From assembly GCA_030739585.1 (NCBI GenBank), contig JASLYX010000001.1, positions 62,001 to 126,000 on the forward strand: DNA of 64,000 nt. The letters run 5' to 3'. Below are positions 36,325-45,527 of this stretch, one piece after another. Positions within the stretch are counted from its first letter, which is position 1; each line of letters opens with the position of its first letter. The position numbers and the translations under genes were made by a program. This DNA comes from Candidatus Bathyarchaeota archaeon. GTDB taxonomy: Archaea; Thermoproteota; Bathyarchaeia; TCS64. A model generated the notes under the pieces. The model was not told the DNA's origin, ran no database searches, and saw only the letters and a program-made list of their open reading frames with translations.

Positions 36325-38220
36325 ATGCCGTTCAACCAGGACGAAGATCCCCACCTCTGGCTCGAAAATCTGGAAAACCCAAAGGTGATCGATTGGGCAA
36401 CCGTCCGAGACGCTGAAACTAGAAGCGCGTTAGCCCCGATCTCGAATAGTCTCAGATCCCGTATCGCAGCCTACTACAGCATCCCCGTGGTCATCTCCCT
36501 CAAGGCATCAAGACGGGGGGTCTTCGCCCTCACCCGGGAGGAGGGTGCTTACAAGGTCAAGCTCATTCATCGAGACGGATCGTTCCAAGGTCTCATGGAC
36601 TCGAGGGACCTCGGCGATGATATCCTTATCAAATACGTTCACCCAGACCCAGATGGCGACCGATACGCTCTCAACTACTCTTACGCAGGGTCCGATAAGG
36701 GATACACTGATCTCATGGACACCGACTCTGGTGAGCAGTTTGATCGGCTCGAGGGGGTCACAAATGACGTGACCTGGTTAGATGATGACCGTTTCTACTA
36801 CGTTAGGTCCTATAGGGAGACCGCTACTCCAGATGGTGTCAAACCCCCAACCAGCCGGGTCTTCCTTAGGGATGGTGGCCAGGATGAGATGGTGTACGGC
36901 TCAGGGGTTCCCACCTCCCACGGGTTGAGCATGGGAGAGAGTCTCCATAGCGAGAAGGCTCTCCTCGTGATGAGCTACGGCTGGCACAGGAGCACCGCCA
37001 TCGCGGGCGAGCTCGCGAGCCCCGACTCCTGGGAGAAGATCTACGGAGGCAATGATTTCCTAGCTTACCCGATCGACCGCGTTCGGGGCAAGTATCTCGT
37101 GGCATCATTCGAGGGGAACGGATGGGGGCAGGTCCTCTCCATCGACGATGCCGGGTCCGTGGAGACCGTCCTAGGAGAAGGAAAGGAGGTCCTCCAAGGC
37201 GTCATATCCACGGCGGATAACCTCGTTTCCATCTACATGGTGGATGCATCATCAATTGTCAGGCGCCACGACCTCGAGGGACACCTCATCGACCAGTTTG
37301 ATTTCGAGGCCCCCGGCTCTGTATCCTCACTGACGACAGACGGCTCCGACTTCTTCTTCAAATACCAGTCGTTTACCACCCCTCATAGAGTCTACCGCCT
37401 AGGAGAGGATGGGCTAAACCTTCTCACATCTGAAGATGCGCCCGGCGATTTTGACATTAATGACCTCTGGTCCACCTCCAAAGATGGGACTCGGGTCCAT
37501 TCGTTTCTTGTTAAGAAAAAAGGCGTCAAACCTGTTAAGGCTCTCCTATACGGATATGGGGGCTTCTCGATCCCGTTAACCCCAGTTTACTTCCCCAGCG
37601 CCATTCCCCTCCTTGAGGACGGTGGGGCATTCATCTACGCCAATCTCCGAGGTGGAACCGAGAACGGTGAAGAGTGGCATCGGGCCGGGATGAGGGATAG
37701 GAAGCAGAACGTCTTCGACGATTTCATCTCGGTCATTGAGAAGCTCCGGGAGGAGGGGTCCACAGTCGTAGTCACAGGCAGGAGCAACGGGGGGCTCTTA
37801 GTCGGGGCGACCATGACGCAACGCCCCGAGATCCTCGACGGTGCAGTAATCGGCTACCCCGTACTTGATATGGCGAGGTTCCATGAGCTCTTGATAGGCA
37901 AAGCCTGGGTCCCCGAGTACGGTAACCCAGAGGACCCGAAGGATGTCGAGTTCCTCTCTCGCTACTCCCCCTACCATAACGTCAGGAGAGGCACGGGGTA
38001 TCCCCCAACACTTCTGTTTACCGGGCTCCATGACGACAGGGTTCACCCAGCTCACGCCCTCAAGTTCGCCGCCCTTTTAGAAGATCACGGCCACAAGAGC
38101 TTCCTCCGGGTTGAGACCAAAAGCGGCCACGCAGGAGCGACCCCAGAGACCAAGATTTCAGAAGAGGCGGATGTCTTGGCTTTCGTCTACCAGTCCCTCA
38201 GTTTATCTAAAGACGTCTAG
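36325..38220 (+). CDS. Prolyl oligopeptidase family (S9A) serine peptidase
   Basis: 631 residues. N-terminal PFNQDEDPHLWLENLENPKV is typical of S9A prolyl endopeptidases; a beta-propeller follows, then an alpha/beta hydrolase. Triad: Ser in GRSNGGLLVGA near residue 495, Asp in GLHDDRVHPAHA near 575, His in SGHAGATP near 610. Cleaves peptides after proline, probably cytoplasmic. The nucleophile motif is GRSNGG instead of the usual GGSNGG. Single gene; a second, different S9 peptidase is at 9078-11057. Confidence 0.93.
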   Translation: MPFNQDEDPHLWLENLENPKVIDWATVRDAETRSALAPISNSLRSRIAAYYSIPVVISLKASRRGVFALTREEGAYKVKLIHRDGSFQGLMDSRDLGDDILIKYVHPDPDGDRYALNYSYAGSDKGYTDLMDTDSGEQFDRLEGVTNDVTWLDDDRFYYVRSYRETATPDGVKPPTSRVFLRDGGQDEMVYGSGVPTSHGLSMGESLHSEKALLVMSYGWHRSTAIAGELASPDSWEKIYGGNDFLAYPIDRVRGKYLVASFEGNGWGQVLSIDDAGSVETVLGEGKEVLQGVISTADNLVSIYMVDASSIVRRHDLEGHLIDQFDFEAPGSVSSLTTDGSDFFFKYQSFTTPHRVYRLGEDGLNLLTSEDAPGDFDINDLWSTSKDGTRVHSFLVKKKGVKPVKALLYGYGGFSIPLTPVYFPSAIPLLEDGGAFIYANLRGGTENGEEWHRAGMRDRKQNVFDDFISVIEKLREEGSTVVVTGRSNGGLLVGATMTQRPEILDGAVIGYPVLDMARFHELLIGKAWVPEYGNPEDPKDVEFLSRYSPYHNVRRGTGYPPTLLFTGLHDDRVHPAHALKFAALLEDHGHKSFLRVETKSGHAGATPETKISEEADVLAFVYQSLSLSKDV

Positions 38221-38338
38221 CTCCTAATAAAATTGCATATATTCCTTGTTTTCATGATGCAGGGATTAATCTAGCTGATACGAAACTGGGAAATCAGCCT
38301 TCTATCTCCTATTCCATCTCTGCGGGTACGTAGAGTTC

Positions 38339-39223
38339 TTAGGTGAGGCTCTTCCTGAGCCCCAGATATAGGGCGGTATTAGCGTCAGGAGCTAGCTTCG
38401 TAACTAGGCGCCCTTCCTTGGTGCTGAGAAGAGGATTGACTCCGGGGCCGTGACCGGCGTAGTCACTGGCTCCGTGGATGATAACTCCGATTGTGATGGC
38501 GCCTTTGTAATAACCCCTTCCGTTGATACAGAGTTGGTCCTTGAGGGCGACGATATCCCCAAGTCTCAGAGACTCAAGGCCGTACTTTTTTATAGCATTG
38601 GGATCGTTGGTCTGGATATCGTAGTCCACGGGCTCGGTGTTCCGAGAGAACCCGACGCCAGAGCCCATGAGGTATCCTGGGATCTCCTTCACGACTGGAG
38701 CGACCAGCTTTCCGTTGACCTCCCCGATATCCATTGACTGTAGGAGCCTTGGGCTGCACTTGTTTACCCTTACGTCGTCGTATCCTTCGATTTTAAGCCC
38801 CACGCCGTAGGCCTTAATTTGGACCTTATCACCTATGGCCAGCTTCTCGATGTCATCTTCGCTGAACCAGACCATATCATCTGAGCCAGCGTGGCGCCCC
38901 GTGAAGACCCCCCTGACCCCTTTCCCCTCTTCACTGGTCACCACTTTCGCCTCATTCCCGATACACGCGAAGTGGGCTAGGGCGCAGTCGCTGGGAATTG
39001 GCTTATCCTTTCCCCGGATGGTGACTCCGGGCTCCACGTGGTCCCCTGAGGCCCATCCAAAAGCAGGGTCCCCCACCCTGAGGTTGTATTTGATGCCTCC
39101 CATTCCAACGGAAAGCTTTGGCTGACCGTCCCACTGAGCCCTGTAGCCAATGCTTACTGGGGAGACGATCTCCCCCTGGACGGCGACCTTGATGAGTCTA
39201 TCGCAATTTGTTAGGATCATCAT
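38339..39223 (-). CDS. DUF4438 family protein, copy 2
   Basis: About 294 residues from an ATG at 39221-39223 that overlaps the stop of copy 1 in an ATGA arrangement; a longer frame upstream exists but overlaps copy 1. Conserved segments are IKVAVQGEIVSP, GGIKYNLRVGDPAFGWASGDHVEPGV, LLQSMDIGEVNGKLVAPVV and AITIGVIIHGASDYAGHGPG. DUF4438 proteins, known from thermophilic bacteria and archaea, have no assigned reaction. The tandem pair suggests two subunits of one complex. Confidence 0.85.
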   Translation of the reverse strand: MMILTNCDRLIKVAVQGEIVSPVSIGYRAQWDGQPKLSVGMGGIKYNLRVGDPAFGWASGDHVEPGVTIRGKDKPIPSDCALAHFACIGNEAKVVTSEEGKGVRGVFTGRHAGSDDMVWFSEDDIEKLAIGDKVQIKAYGVGLKIEGYDDVRVNKCSPRLLQSMDIGEVNGKLVAPVVKEIPGYLMGSGVGFSRNTEPVDYDIQTNDPNAIKKYGLESLRLGDIVALKDQLCINGRGYYKGAITIGVIIHGASDYAGHGPGVNPLLSTKEGRLVTKLAPDANTALYLGLRKSLT

Positions 39224-40101
39224 ACGTTTCCCCCTAGGTTCAGGTATTTCGTAAGATTCGCCCATTGATCAATCTTTGGCTGGAGCTCTCCGCCCTTGCC
39301 TGTTAGGAGGGCCGTGACCCCTATGCCCTGACCCATGGAGTTGCTGGCGCCACACGATACGACGCCAATAGTGGCTGCCCCACCAAAGTAGCCCCGGCCC
39401 CAGGCAGTGAGGATGTCCTTAAGATAGACGAGGTCCCCCAGCTTCAGGTCCCTGAGATGCTTGACTGCATCAGGCGATTGGGTCATGACGTCCCAGTTCC
39501 GGCTCTCCGTTGGCGAACCCCCAGAGCCCTGCCCCACGTACTCTGGTGGGATAACCTTAGTCACAGGCACGCAGAGCTTCCCGTTTCTCTCTTCAATCCC
39601 CCATGCATTTAGCAGCTTGGGGGATGTACTCACTGCCCTCACGTTAGGATACTCCGTGAGCTGCAAGCCCATGCCTCTGGCCCGGATCTGAATCTTATCC
39701 TCTATGGCGAGGTTCTGAAGAGTCTTCTCGCTGAAGCTGATAAGGACGTGGTGGGCTCCCCCAGGGAGATAGCCTACCTTGCCGACGACTATCCCTTTAT
39801 CACCCTTTGCTTCTCCCTTTATTATCTTAACCTTGTTGCCAACGTTGGAGAGGTTCCGAAAGGAGCCTTTCTCCCGCTCGTTGCCGATCCCATCTGCAGA
39901 TGCCCCTGGCTCTACCTTTTCTCCCCATGCCCAGCCGAAGCAGGGGTCGCCCACCTTGACATTGTAGACTATGCCTCCCCGGCCAAGGCCTACTTGGGGG
40001 GTCCCGTCCCATCCCGTCATATAGGCCCCCTCAACTGCTGGGTGGGTGATCTTTCCCACTAGGGCCACCTCGAGGAGGCTTCCTTCATTGATTTTCACCA
40101 T
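39220..40101 (-). CDS. DUF4438 family protein, copy 1
   Basis: 293 residues, paralogous to copy 2 downstream; both share YNVKVGDPCFGWAWGEKVEPG-like and ATIGVVSCGASNSMGQGIG-like motifs. No membrane segment or known catalytic motif. Its stop overlaps the start of copy 2, so the genes are probably translated together. The promoter would lie in the 121-base divergent region shared with psmA. Function unknown. Confidence 0.85.
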   Translation of the reverse strand: MVKINEGSLLEVALVGKITHPAVEGAYMTGWDGTPQVGLGRGGIVYNVKVGDPCFGWAWGEKVEPGASADGIGNEREKGSFRNLSNVGNKVKIIKGEAKGDKGIVVGKVGYLPGGAHHVLISFSEKTLQNLAIEDKIQIRARGMGLQLTEYPNVRAVSTSPKLLNAWGIEERNGKLCVPVTKVIPPEYVGQGSGGSPTESRNWDVMTQSPDAVKHLRDLKLGDLVYLKDILTAWGRGYFGGAATIGVVSCGASNSMGQGIGVTALLTGKGGELQPKIDQWANLTKYLNLGGNV

Positions 40102-40167
40102 CTGTTCTCAACACTTGTTTTAGCCCGTAGATCCTATTTGACTGTTGTCCGACTTTTTTCAAAGACG

Positions 40168-40177
40168 TTTATATATT
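40168..40177 (+). promoter_or_regulatory. TATA box of psmA
   Basis: TTTATATATT lies about 46-55 bases before the ATG at 40223, in the divergent region between psmA and the DUF4438 pair. Confidence 0.55.
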
Positions 40178-40222
40178 TCATCCCCATTCATTATCGAAGT
40201 TATTAATCTGAGATGATCGTCT

Positions 40223-40924
40223 ATGATGCGTTCTAACCAATACGATGCTGCCATCACCATATTTTCTCCTGAGGGCCGGTTATACCAGGTTGAGTATGCT
40301 TTGGAGCTCGTGAAACGAGGTGCCCCCATTGTGGGCATCTACTCCCCCTTTGGTGTGGTCCTTGCTGCAAACGAGGCCGTCGACAGCCCCCTCGAAGACG
40401 CCACTTTTTTCAGGAAGATTTTTCAGTTTGACAACCATATCGGAGCGGCAATTGCAGGCCTTAGCAGTGATGCCAGGGTCCTCCTGGATCAGGGCCGCGT
40501 CTACTGCCAGAGCAACAGGCTTCTTTATGATGAGGCACCTGATGTCGAGGGGCTCGTGGGGAACCTGAGCGGGAGGATTCAGGTTTATACCCAACACGGG
40601 GGGATCAGGCCTTTTGGGGTTAGCATGATCATTGCTGGTGTCGACGTAAACGGCCCTGCCCTTCTCACTACGGACCCTAGCGGCTCCTATAGGGGTTACA
40701 AAGCTCGGGCTCTTGGGCGGAGCGCGGATGAAGCGAACCAACTTTTGGACGAAAAATACTTAGATGGCCTCTCTCTTGATGATGCCATAAAGCTTGCTAT
40801 TGAGGTGGTAAATGTTGCCTCTGGCGGGGAGCTCCAAGCGGCGAGCGTCAAGGTAGCAGTCATTCCTACAGAGACCAAGACTCTAAAGAGACTCCCCGAA
40901 GAAGACATAGTAAACTATATGTAG
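40223..40924 (+). CDS. psmA: Proteasome alpha subunit
   Basis: 233 residues. The N-terminal alpha-subunit signature YDAAITIFSPEGRLYQVEYA is intact, and KIFQF near residue 67 supplies the pocket lysine that docks ATPase tails. RVYCQSNRLLYDE and RPFGVSMIIAG are conserved. Some stretches (LAANEAVDSPLEDATFFR) differ from common archaeal sequences. Alpha subunits form the outer rings of the 20S core. Archaeal psmA usually lies with SBDS and exosome genes; here it does not, being flanked by DUF4438 and radA. It may be one of two alpha genes. Confidence 0.95.
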   Translation: MMRSNQYDAAITIFSPEGRLYQVEYALELVKRGAPIVGIYSPFGVVLAANEAVDSPLEDATFFRKIFQFDNHIGAAIAGLSSDARVLLDQGRVYCQSNRLLYDEAPDVEGLVGNLSGRIQVYTQHGGIRPFGVSMIIAGVDVNGPALLTTDPSGSYRGYKARALGRSADEANQLLDEKYLDGLSLDDAIKLAIEVVNVASGGELQAASVKVAVIPTETKTLKRLPEEDIVNYM

Positions 40925-41005
40925 TATTTGCAGGCTTTTTGAATCATTTTTACAGATCCGTTAGAACGAAAAGTCTCAATAAATCCCTAAAACTAAATAA
41001 TGCCG

Positions 41006-41959
41006 CTAGTCGTCATCCGAGTCCACGACCCCGGCTGCGGTGATTGCAAACCTGATCTTCTCCTCTGGGAGACTAGGGGAGTCGATGACCCTAGCAAGTC
41101 TGGTGTTTTTGCGCCCTTTCCTGAGGAAAACTCTGTGGGTGCAGGCATGAGCCATGACGTGACCCCCTGTCGGCTTGTTGGGATCTCCATACATGGTGTC
41201 AGGGGTGGACATCACCTGATTGGTGAGGACTACAGAGACGTTGAAGGCCTCTGCAACCCTGAGGAGCTTGCTGAGGCAGCTGCCCAGCTTCTGTTGACGC
41301 TCTGCAAGGGTGCCTCTTCCGATGTACTCTCCCCTAAAGTGGCCGATCATGCTGTCCATAATGACCAGTTTGATGCCACTCTTTTCCACGAGCTCCGGAA
41401 GGCTGTTAATGAGGATGATCTGATGCTCGCTGTTATATGCTCTGGCAATGAGGATCCCCTCCAGAGTCTTGGTAGCATCTAATCCTCTTTCCTCGGCGAC
41501 TTGCATTATTCTTTCCGGCATGAAAGTGCCCTCGGTGTCTATGACACATACATTGCCCTCGAAACCCCCCTCCGTAATAAGCTGTTGAGCAGTAACCGCG
41601 AGGGTGAAGCAGATCTGGGTCTTCCCCGAACCAAACTCCCCGATGAGTTCGGTGATAGCTCCGGTCTCAATACCTCCGCCTAGAATCCTATCGAGCTCCT
41701 CAGAACCTGTGGTGCACTTTATCATGTGTTTGCGCATCTCCAGAACCTCGATCGCCGGGACGAAGCCAGGGTCTATGTGCATCCGAGCCAGGCGACAGAC
41801 CTTAACGGCTGTGTCACTCCCCATCCCCGCCAGATCAGCGATCTCCCTTGCTGGTGTGACCGCCACAGCCTGTACAGTGGTGAACCCAGCTTTCAGAAGC
41901 TTTTTCACCGTCGTGCTGGCCACGCCCTTCAACATTCCTGACTCAAGTATCTCGGTCAA
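41006..41959 (-). CDS. radA: DNA repair and recombination protein RadA
   Basis: 317 residues, the length of archaeal RadA. N-terminal helix-hairpin-helix (ASTTVKKLLKAGFTTVQAVA), then a RecA core with Walker A GEFGSGKTQ near residue 106, Walker B LVIMDSMIG near 205, and the L2 region VVLTNQVMSTPDTMYGDPNKPTGGH near 245-270. It forms filaments on single-stranded DNA for homologous recombination. Single gene, convergent with psmA. Confidence 0.98.
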   Translation of the reverse strand: MTEILESGMLKGVASTTVKKLLKAGFTTVQAVAVTPAREIADLAGMGSDTAVKVCRLARMHIDPGFVPAIEVLEMRKHMIKCTTGSEELDRILGGGIETGAITELIGEFGSGKTQICFTLAVTAQQLITEGGFEGNVCVIDTEGTFMPERIMQVAEERGLDATKTLEGILIARAYNSEHQIILINSLPELVEKSGIKLVIMDSMIGHFRGEYIGRGTLAERQQKLGSCLSKLLRVAEAFNVSVVLTNQVMSTPDTMYGDPNKPTGGHVMAHACTHRVFLRKGRKNTRLARVIDSPSLPEEKIRFAITAAGVVDSDDD

Positions 41960-42086
41960 TCTAATTCTCCTCAGGCGCAGAGTCAGTTCCGCCTCATATA
42001 AGAAGAACGTAGCTTCCGGTAGAGGGGAGAGGCGGGTGAAAGTAGCCCCGATGCAGTTTTAACAGGAGGGGCTCTACAGATGTTTT

Positions 42087-42866
42087 GTGGACCTAATCAA
42101 TGCTCTAGTCTTGGGGCTTCTCCAGGGCATTCTGGAGTGGCTCCCCGTCTCAAGCCAGGGGAACCTCGTCCTTCTGGCTATTACTCTACTAAGACTCGAG
42201 CCAAGTTATGCCCTGAACTTCTCGGTTTATCTCCACCTAGGTACGGGGCTCGCTGCACTGGTATATTTTCGGCGAGAGGTTATCCGAATAATCAAGCGGG
42301 GATCTGAGGATGATCGAAGGCTCTTCCAGTTCTTAGTTGTAGCGACATTGTTGACTGGGCTCGTTGGTTTTCCACTTTTTATATTCGTAGAGCTAACCAG
42401 CCTTTACGGGGAGGCATTGCTTGCATTGACTGGTGTGGCGCTCCTCTTGACCGCGTGGATTCAGAAGGATAGGGGAACCCTCAGTATACCCCTCCCGAAT
42501 GGCCTCAGGCTTAAAAACGGTCTTATCTTGGGTATTATTCAGGGTCTGGCAGTTATCCCTGGACTGTCTCGCTCAGGGGTGACCACTACGGCCCTCCTGA
42601 TTAAGGGGTTTCCAGGTAAGGAGGCATTCCGCCTTTCCTTCTTGATGAGTATTCCAGCTGTATTTGCGGCCGCAACGGGGCTAGCAGTCGTTAAGGGGGT
42701 GCCCCCTCTTGATAGGGGCATCCTTGTGGCTATTTCAGCGGCTTTCATATCTGCTCTCGTGTCGATTGATATTCTCATCAAGCTGGCTCAGAGAACCCGG
42801 TTTTGGAAGCTCTGTATTCTCTTTGGTTTAATTGCGATCCTCGCTGTCCTCCCGTCCTTCTTTTAG
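42087..42866 (+). CDS. uppP: Undecaprenyl/polyprenyl-diphosphatase (UppP/BacA)
   Basis: 259 residues with about seven or eight membrane helices. Catalytic motifs are visible: GILEWLPVSSQGNLVL near residue 16 (family LxEFLPVSSTGH) and PGLSRSGVTTTALLIKG near 160. It recycles polyprenyl diphosphate to the monophosphate, in archaea the dolichol-type carrier used in glycosylation. Starts with GTG. Single gene, divergent from radA. Confidence 0.93.
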   Translation: MDLINALVLGLLQGILEWLPVSSQGNLVLLAITLLRLEPSYALNFSVYLHLGTGLAALVYFRREVIRIIKRGSEDDRRLFQFLVVATLLTGLVGFPLFIFVELTSLYGEALLALTGVALLLTAWIQKDRGTLSIPLPNGLRLKNGLILGIIQGLAVIPGLSRSGVTTTALLIKGFPGKEAFRLSFLMSIPAVFAAATGLAVVKGVPPLDRGILVAISAAFISALVSIDILIKLAQRTRFWKLCILFGLIAILAVLPSFF

Positions 42867-43013
42867 TAATACTTTGTTTATCGAGAGGAACTGATATGAT
42901 TAATGAATCGCAGAAATAACGCCCGGAAATCAGAGAAAATCCAATTGATGTGTTTATTACCTACTCTGAATTAAAAATCTCTTATCCTCTCTGTTCGATA
43001 TCGATGACTGCTC

Positions 43014-43787
43014 TCAGAGGAAAAGATCCATCTCCCTGAGCCGAACAAGTTCTAACGCTGACGAAGATTCAGTGGGCTCGTACGGATATCCCCTAATTAC
43101 TGCTGCGGGGATTCCCTCATCCGCCTGACCCATGATCAGCTCAGCGGCCCCCGCGAGTTCATCCGCTACCGCTGTCCGTTTCACTTTAAGCTCATACCCA
43201 AAGAGGTCGTACTCTCCCCGCCTATCCCGAATGACGCTTAAACCTGAGGCCCCTACTGCCACGTTCACCTCGCCGTCTCTGTGTCCCCTTCCATGGGTAT
43301 CGCAGACGATCACCGCAATGTCAACTCCCGCCAGCTCTTTGATCCGGTGGCGGAACGCCCGGGCAGATGCATCAGGGTCCTCCGGGAGGAGGGCCACCAC
43401 ATCCTCCCCTGGGACGTTAGACTTGTCAACACCGGAGTTGGCGCAGACGAACCCCTGCCAGGTCTCGGTAATTAGGATTCCCGGGGCCATCCTCCGTATC
43501 GACCTAGAGTTGTCTAAGACGACTTCCACGAGCCGAGGGTCCTTCTGTGTGAATTCTGCATATCGGACAGCTATTTCCGAGGGTTCGACGGAGCCTAGGT
43601 TCACGGTCCTCCCCTCCGCCCTGGAGACGATAATGTGGGACAGGACTACAATATCCATGCTCCAGAGGGGGTTCCCTTGGGTCTTCAAATCCTCCAGGAT
43701 GAGGGCTGCAAGGTCATCTCCCTCCCTGATTATAGGTAAGCCCTTGACGCCAATAATCTCAATACCCATGAAAATCTCATGTGACAA
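43014..43787 (-). CDS. cofE: Coenzyme F420-0:L-glutamate ligase
   Basis: 257 residues, or 251 if the internal ATG at 43767-43769 (MGIEIIGVKG) is used, which matches the family start better. CofE adds glutamates to F420-0 with GTP. Motifs: SNVPGEDVVALLPEDPDASA near 135, VIVCDTHGRGHRDGEVNVAVG near 165-185 (metal site), and DELAGAAELIMGQADEGIPAA near 215. It indicates that this archaeon makes F420. Other cof genes are not in the window. Confidence 0.95.
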   Translation of the reverse strand: MSHEIFMGIEIIGVKGLPIIREGDDLAALILEDLKTQGNPLWSMDIVVLSHIIVSRAEGRTVNLGSVEPSEIAVRYAEFTQKDPRLVEVVLDNSRSIRRMAPGILITETWQGFVCANSGVDKSNVPGEDVVALLPEDPDASARAFRHRIKELAGVDIAVIVCDTHGRGHRDGEVNVAVGASGLSVIRDRRGEYDLFGYELKVKRTAVADELAGAAELIMGQADEGIPAAVIRGYPYEPTESSSALELVRLREMDLFL

Positions 43788-44246
43788 CCAAACTTCAATC
43801 TGTTAAAAGGGAGCCGGTTAGAAAATGCCATTAGACTGGGATCTTACAATGAGAGAAAGACTTTGCGCAAAGGATTTTAATCGTGTTGAACGTCTATTCA
43901 TTCGCATTTGACTTAATTCATCATCAAGATGGACAACCTCCCGGGTGTTTTTCAGATCGATAACCTTTTCGAGACTAAGATCAAGGGTAGCGGTATCAAG
44001 CAGTACCCTCACGTGGTGACGAGAATGCGTGAGGGTGACGAGGTCTGCGTTGTGATCTTCGATCCATGATTTTAGAAGGGCACACGGCTCTCAACAGCGA
44101 TGATTTGTTAGGTTGCGAGGGCCTCAATAGCACCTAATACAGGACGGTAAAGGGCGAATCAGGTCCCAATCACCAACATGCACAATTCCCTGGTTATTAC
44201 AGGCGTAAAGAAATACCTAGAGATGTCCAATGCCAAGTTCATAATG
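43788..44246. other. Intergenic region with a small open frame
   Basis: About 460 bases. A plus-strand frame at 43928-44068 (MDNLPGVFQIDNLFETKIKG..., 46 codons) reads like the N-terminal beta domain of a larger protein, with the segment QYPHVVTRMREGDEVCVV, and then ends in TGA. Later codons also look partly protein-like (MHNSLVITGVKKYLEM near 44178). I judge it a remnant of unknown identity. Confidence 0.35.
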
Positions 44247-44257
44247 TTTTTATAATG
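44247..44257 (+). promoter_or_regulatory. TATA box of the padR operon
   Basis: TTTTTATAATG lies about 43-52 bases before the preferred ATG at 44299. A transcript start 22-28 bases downstream would fall in the tandem repeat described next. Confidence 0.5.
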
Positions 44258-44269
44258 ACCCCCTTGCTA

Positions 44270-44299
44270 GGTAGATACCTACTAGGTTGATATCTACTA
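44270..44299 (+). promoter_or_regulatory. Tandem near-palindromic repeat, probable PadR operator
   Basis: Two adjacent 15-base copies, GGTAGATACCTACTA and GGTTGATATCTACTA, differing at two positions; each contains a near-palindrome (TAGGTAGATACCTA in the first). They overlap the expected transcription start and end at the padR ATG, where a bound repressor would block transcription. Autoregulation by PadR is common. Confidence 0.65.
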
Positions 44300-44838
44300 T
44301 GTTGAGGATTGGACCCCTAGCCTCTGGGGCTGTAAGCCCCCTACAGTTCCTCCTACTCCTACAACTGAATAAAGGTCCAAAATATGGCTATGAGATGCTC
44401 ACCTTCCTAAGAGCGGAGTTCCATGGAGTTTGGGACGTCAAAACGGGGAGCTTCTACCCCGCCTTAAGGAGCCTTGAATCCAGAGGATTTGTAGAGACCT
44501 CCATGATAGATGAAACGGAGTTTTATACTTTGACTCCCAGTGGGGAGTTGCTCCTCAGCAGCTTTAGCGAGCGGATCGAGCTCCGGAGCAAGTTTACTAA
44601 CAGGTACTTTAAGGCCATGTTCAAGCTCATGCCTCCAAATATTACGACCAAAGTTCTCGGGATCTTTAGGAAGCTCAGCGAGGACAATATTGAGTTTTAC
44701 TCCACCCAGATGCTCCTCCTCAATGATTCCATGGACAAGGATGCTCTTATTGAATTTCTAGACGAATCAAAGTCTATAATGGAGGCCCGCCTCGAGAAAA
44801 TTAAGAGTGTGCGGCAGAAGATCAGGGAGGAGATATGA
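44299..44838 (+). CDS. PadR-family transcriptional regulator
   Basis: About 179 residues from ATG 44299; an upstream in-frame TTG at 44287 lies inside the operator repeat and is less likely. N-terminal winged helix: GPKYGYEMLTFLRAEFHGVW near residue 30, TGSFYPALRSLESRGFVE near 50-67. The C-terminal helices (SKSIMEARLEKIKSVRQKI) serve for dimerisation. PadR proteins repress export and stress genes. The stop overlaps the next gene's start (ATGA), placing it at the head of the ABC-transporter operon that it probably controls. Confidence 0.92.
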   Translation: MLRIGPLASGAVSPLQFLLLLQLNKGPKYGYEMLTFLRAEFHGVWDVKTGSFYPALRSLESRGFVETSMIDETEFYTLTPSGELLLSSFSERIELRSKFTNRYFKAMFKLMPPNITTKVLGIFRKLSEDNIEFYSTQMLLLNDSMDKDALIEFLDESKSIMEARLEKIKSVRQKIREEI

Positions 44839-45527
44839 TGTCCGTAATCATGGAGACCGTGGGACTCATAAAGGAGTTTCCCCAGGCCGATGGGATCCTT
44901 AGGGTTCTAAAGGGCATCGACCTTAAAGTCATTGAGGGAGAGTTCATGGCCATAATGGGGCCATCCGGCAGCGGCAAGTCGACCCTTCTCAACATGCTGG
45001 GGGCCCTCGATAAACCGTCGGCCGGGAAAGTCTTCATCCAGGGAACAGACCTTTCCACCTTTAATGACAATGAGCTCGCGGATCTCAGGAATAAGGAAAT
45101 AGGGTTCGTGTTCCAGTTCTTTAACCTAATCCAACGCCTCAACGCCCTGAGCAACGTCGAGCTTCCCATGGCAATTGCCGGGCTCCCCTACAAGGAGAGG
45201 CGTGATAAGGCCCGGAATCTACTCACGCTCGTGGGCCTCGGGGAGAGAATGGACCACAAGCCATCTGAGCTGAGCGGCGGGGAGCAGCAGAGGGTCGCAA
45301 TCGCGAGGGCTCTCGTAAATGATCCCTCGGTATTGCTTTGCGACGAGGTAACTGGGAACCTCGACTCGAAGACGGGCTTTGAGGTAATGGAGCTGCTCCT
45401 GTCTTTTAATAAGGAACAGGGGAAGACGTTCATCCTGATCACCCACGACCCTAACGTTGCCAAGATGGCGCAGCGCCTAGTTCAGATCCAAGATGGAGAA
45501 ATCATTGGAGAGAAACAGCTATGGTGA
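44835..45527 (+). CDS. LolD/MacB-type ABC transporter ATPase
   Basis: 230 residues. Walker A GPSGSGKSTLLNML near residue 42, Q-loop FVFQFFNLI, signature LSGGEQQRVAIARAL near 146, Walker B SVLLCDEVTGNLDSKT near 167. The EVTGNLD variant and length place it in the MacB/LolD/FtsE class, which powers mechanotransmission rather than transmembrane transport. Partner permease is at 47445. Overlaps the padR stop by four bases and the next start by seven. Confidence 0.95.
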   Translation: MMSVIMETVGLIKEFPQADGILRVLKGIDLKVIEGEFMAIMGPSGSGKSTLLNMLGALDKPSAGKVFIQGTDLSTFNDNELADLRNKEIGFVFQFFNLIQRLNALSNVELPMAIAGLPYKERRDKARNLLTLVGLGERMDHKPSELSGGEQQRVAIARALVNDPSVLLCDEVTGNLDSKTGFEVMELLLSFNKEQGKTFILITHDPNVAKMAQRLVQIQDGEIIGEKQLW

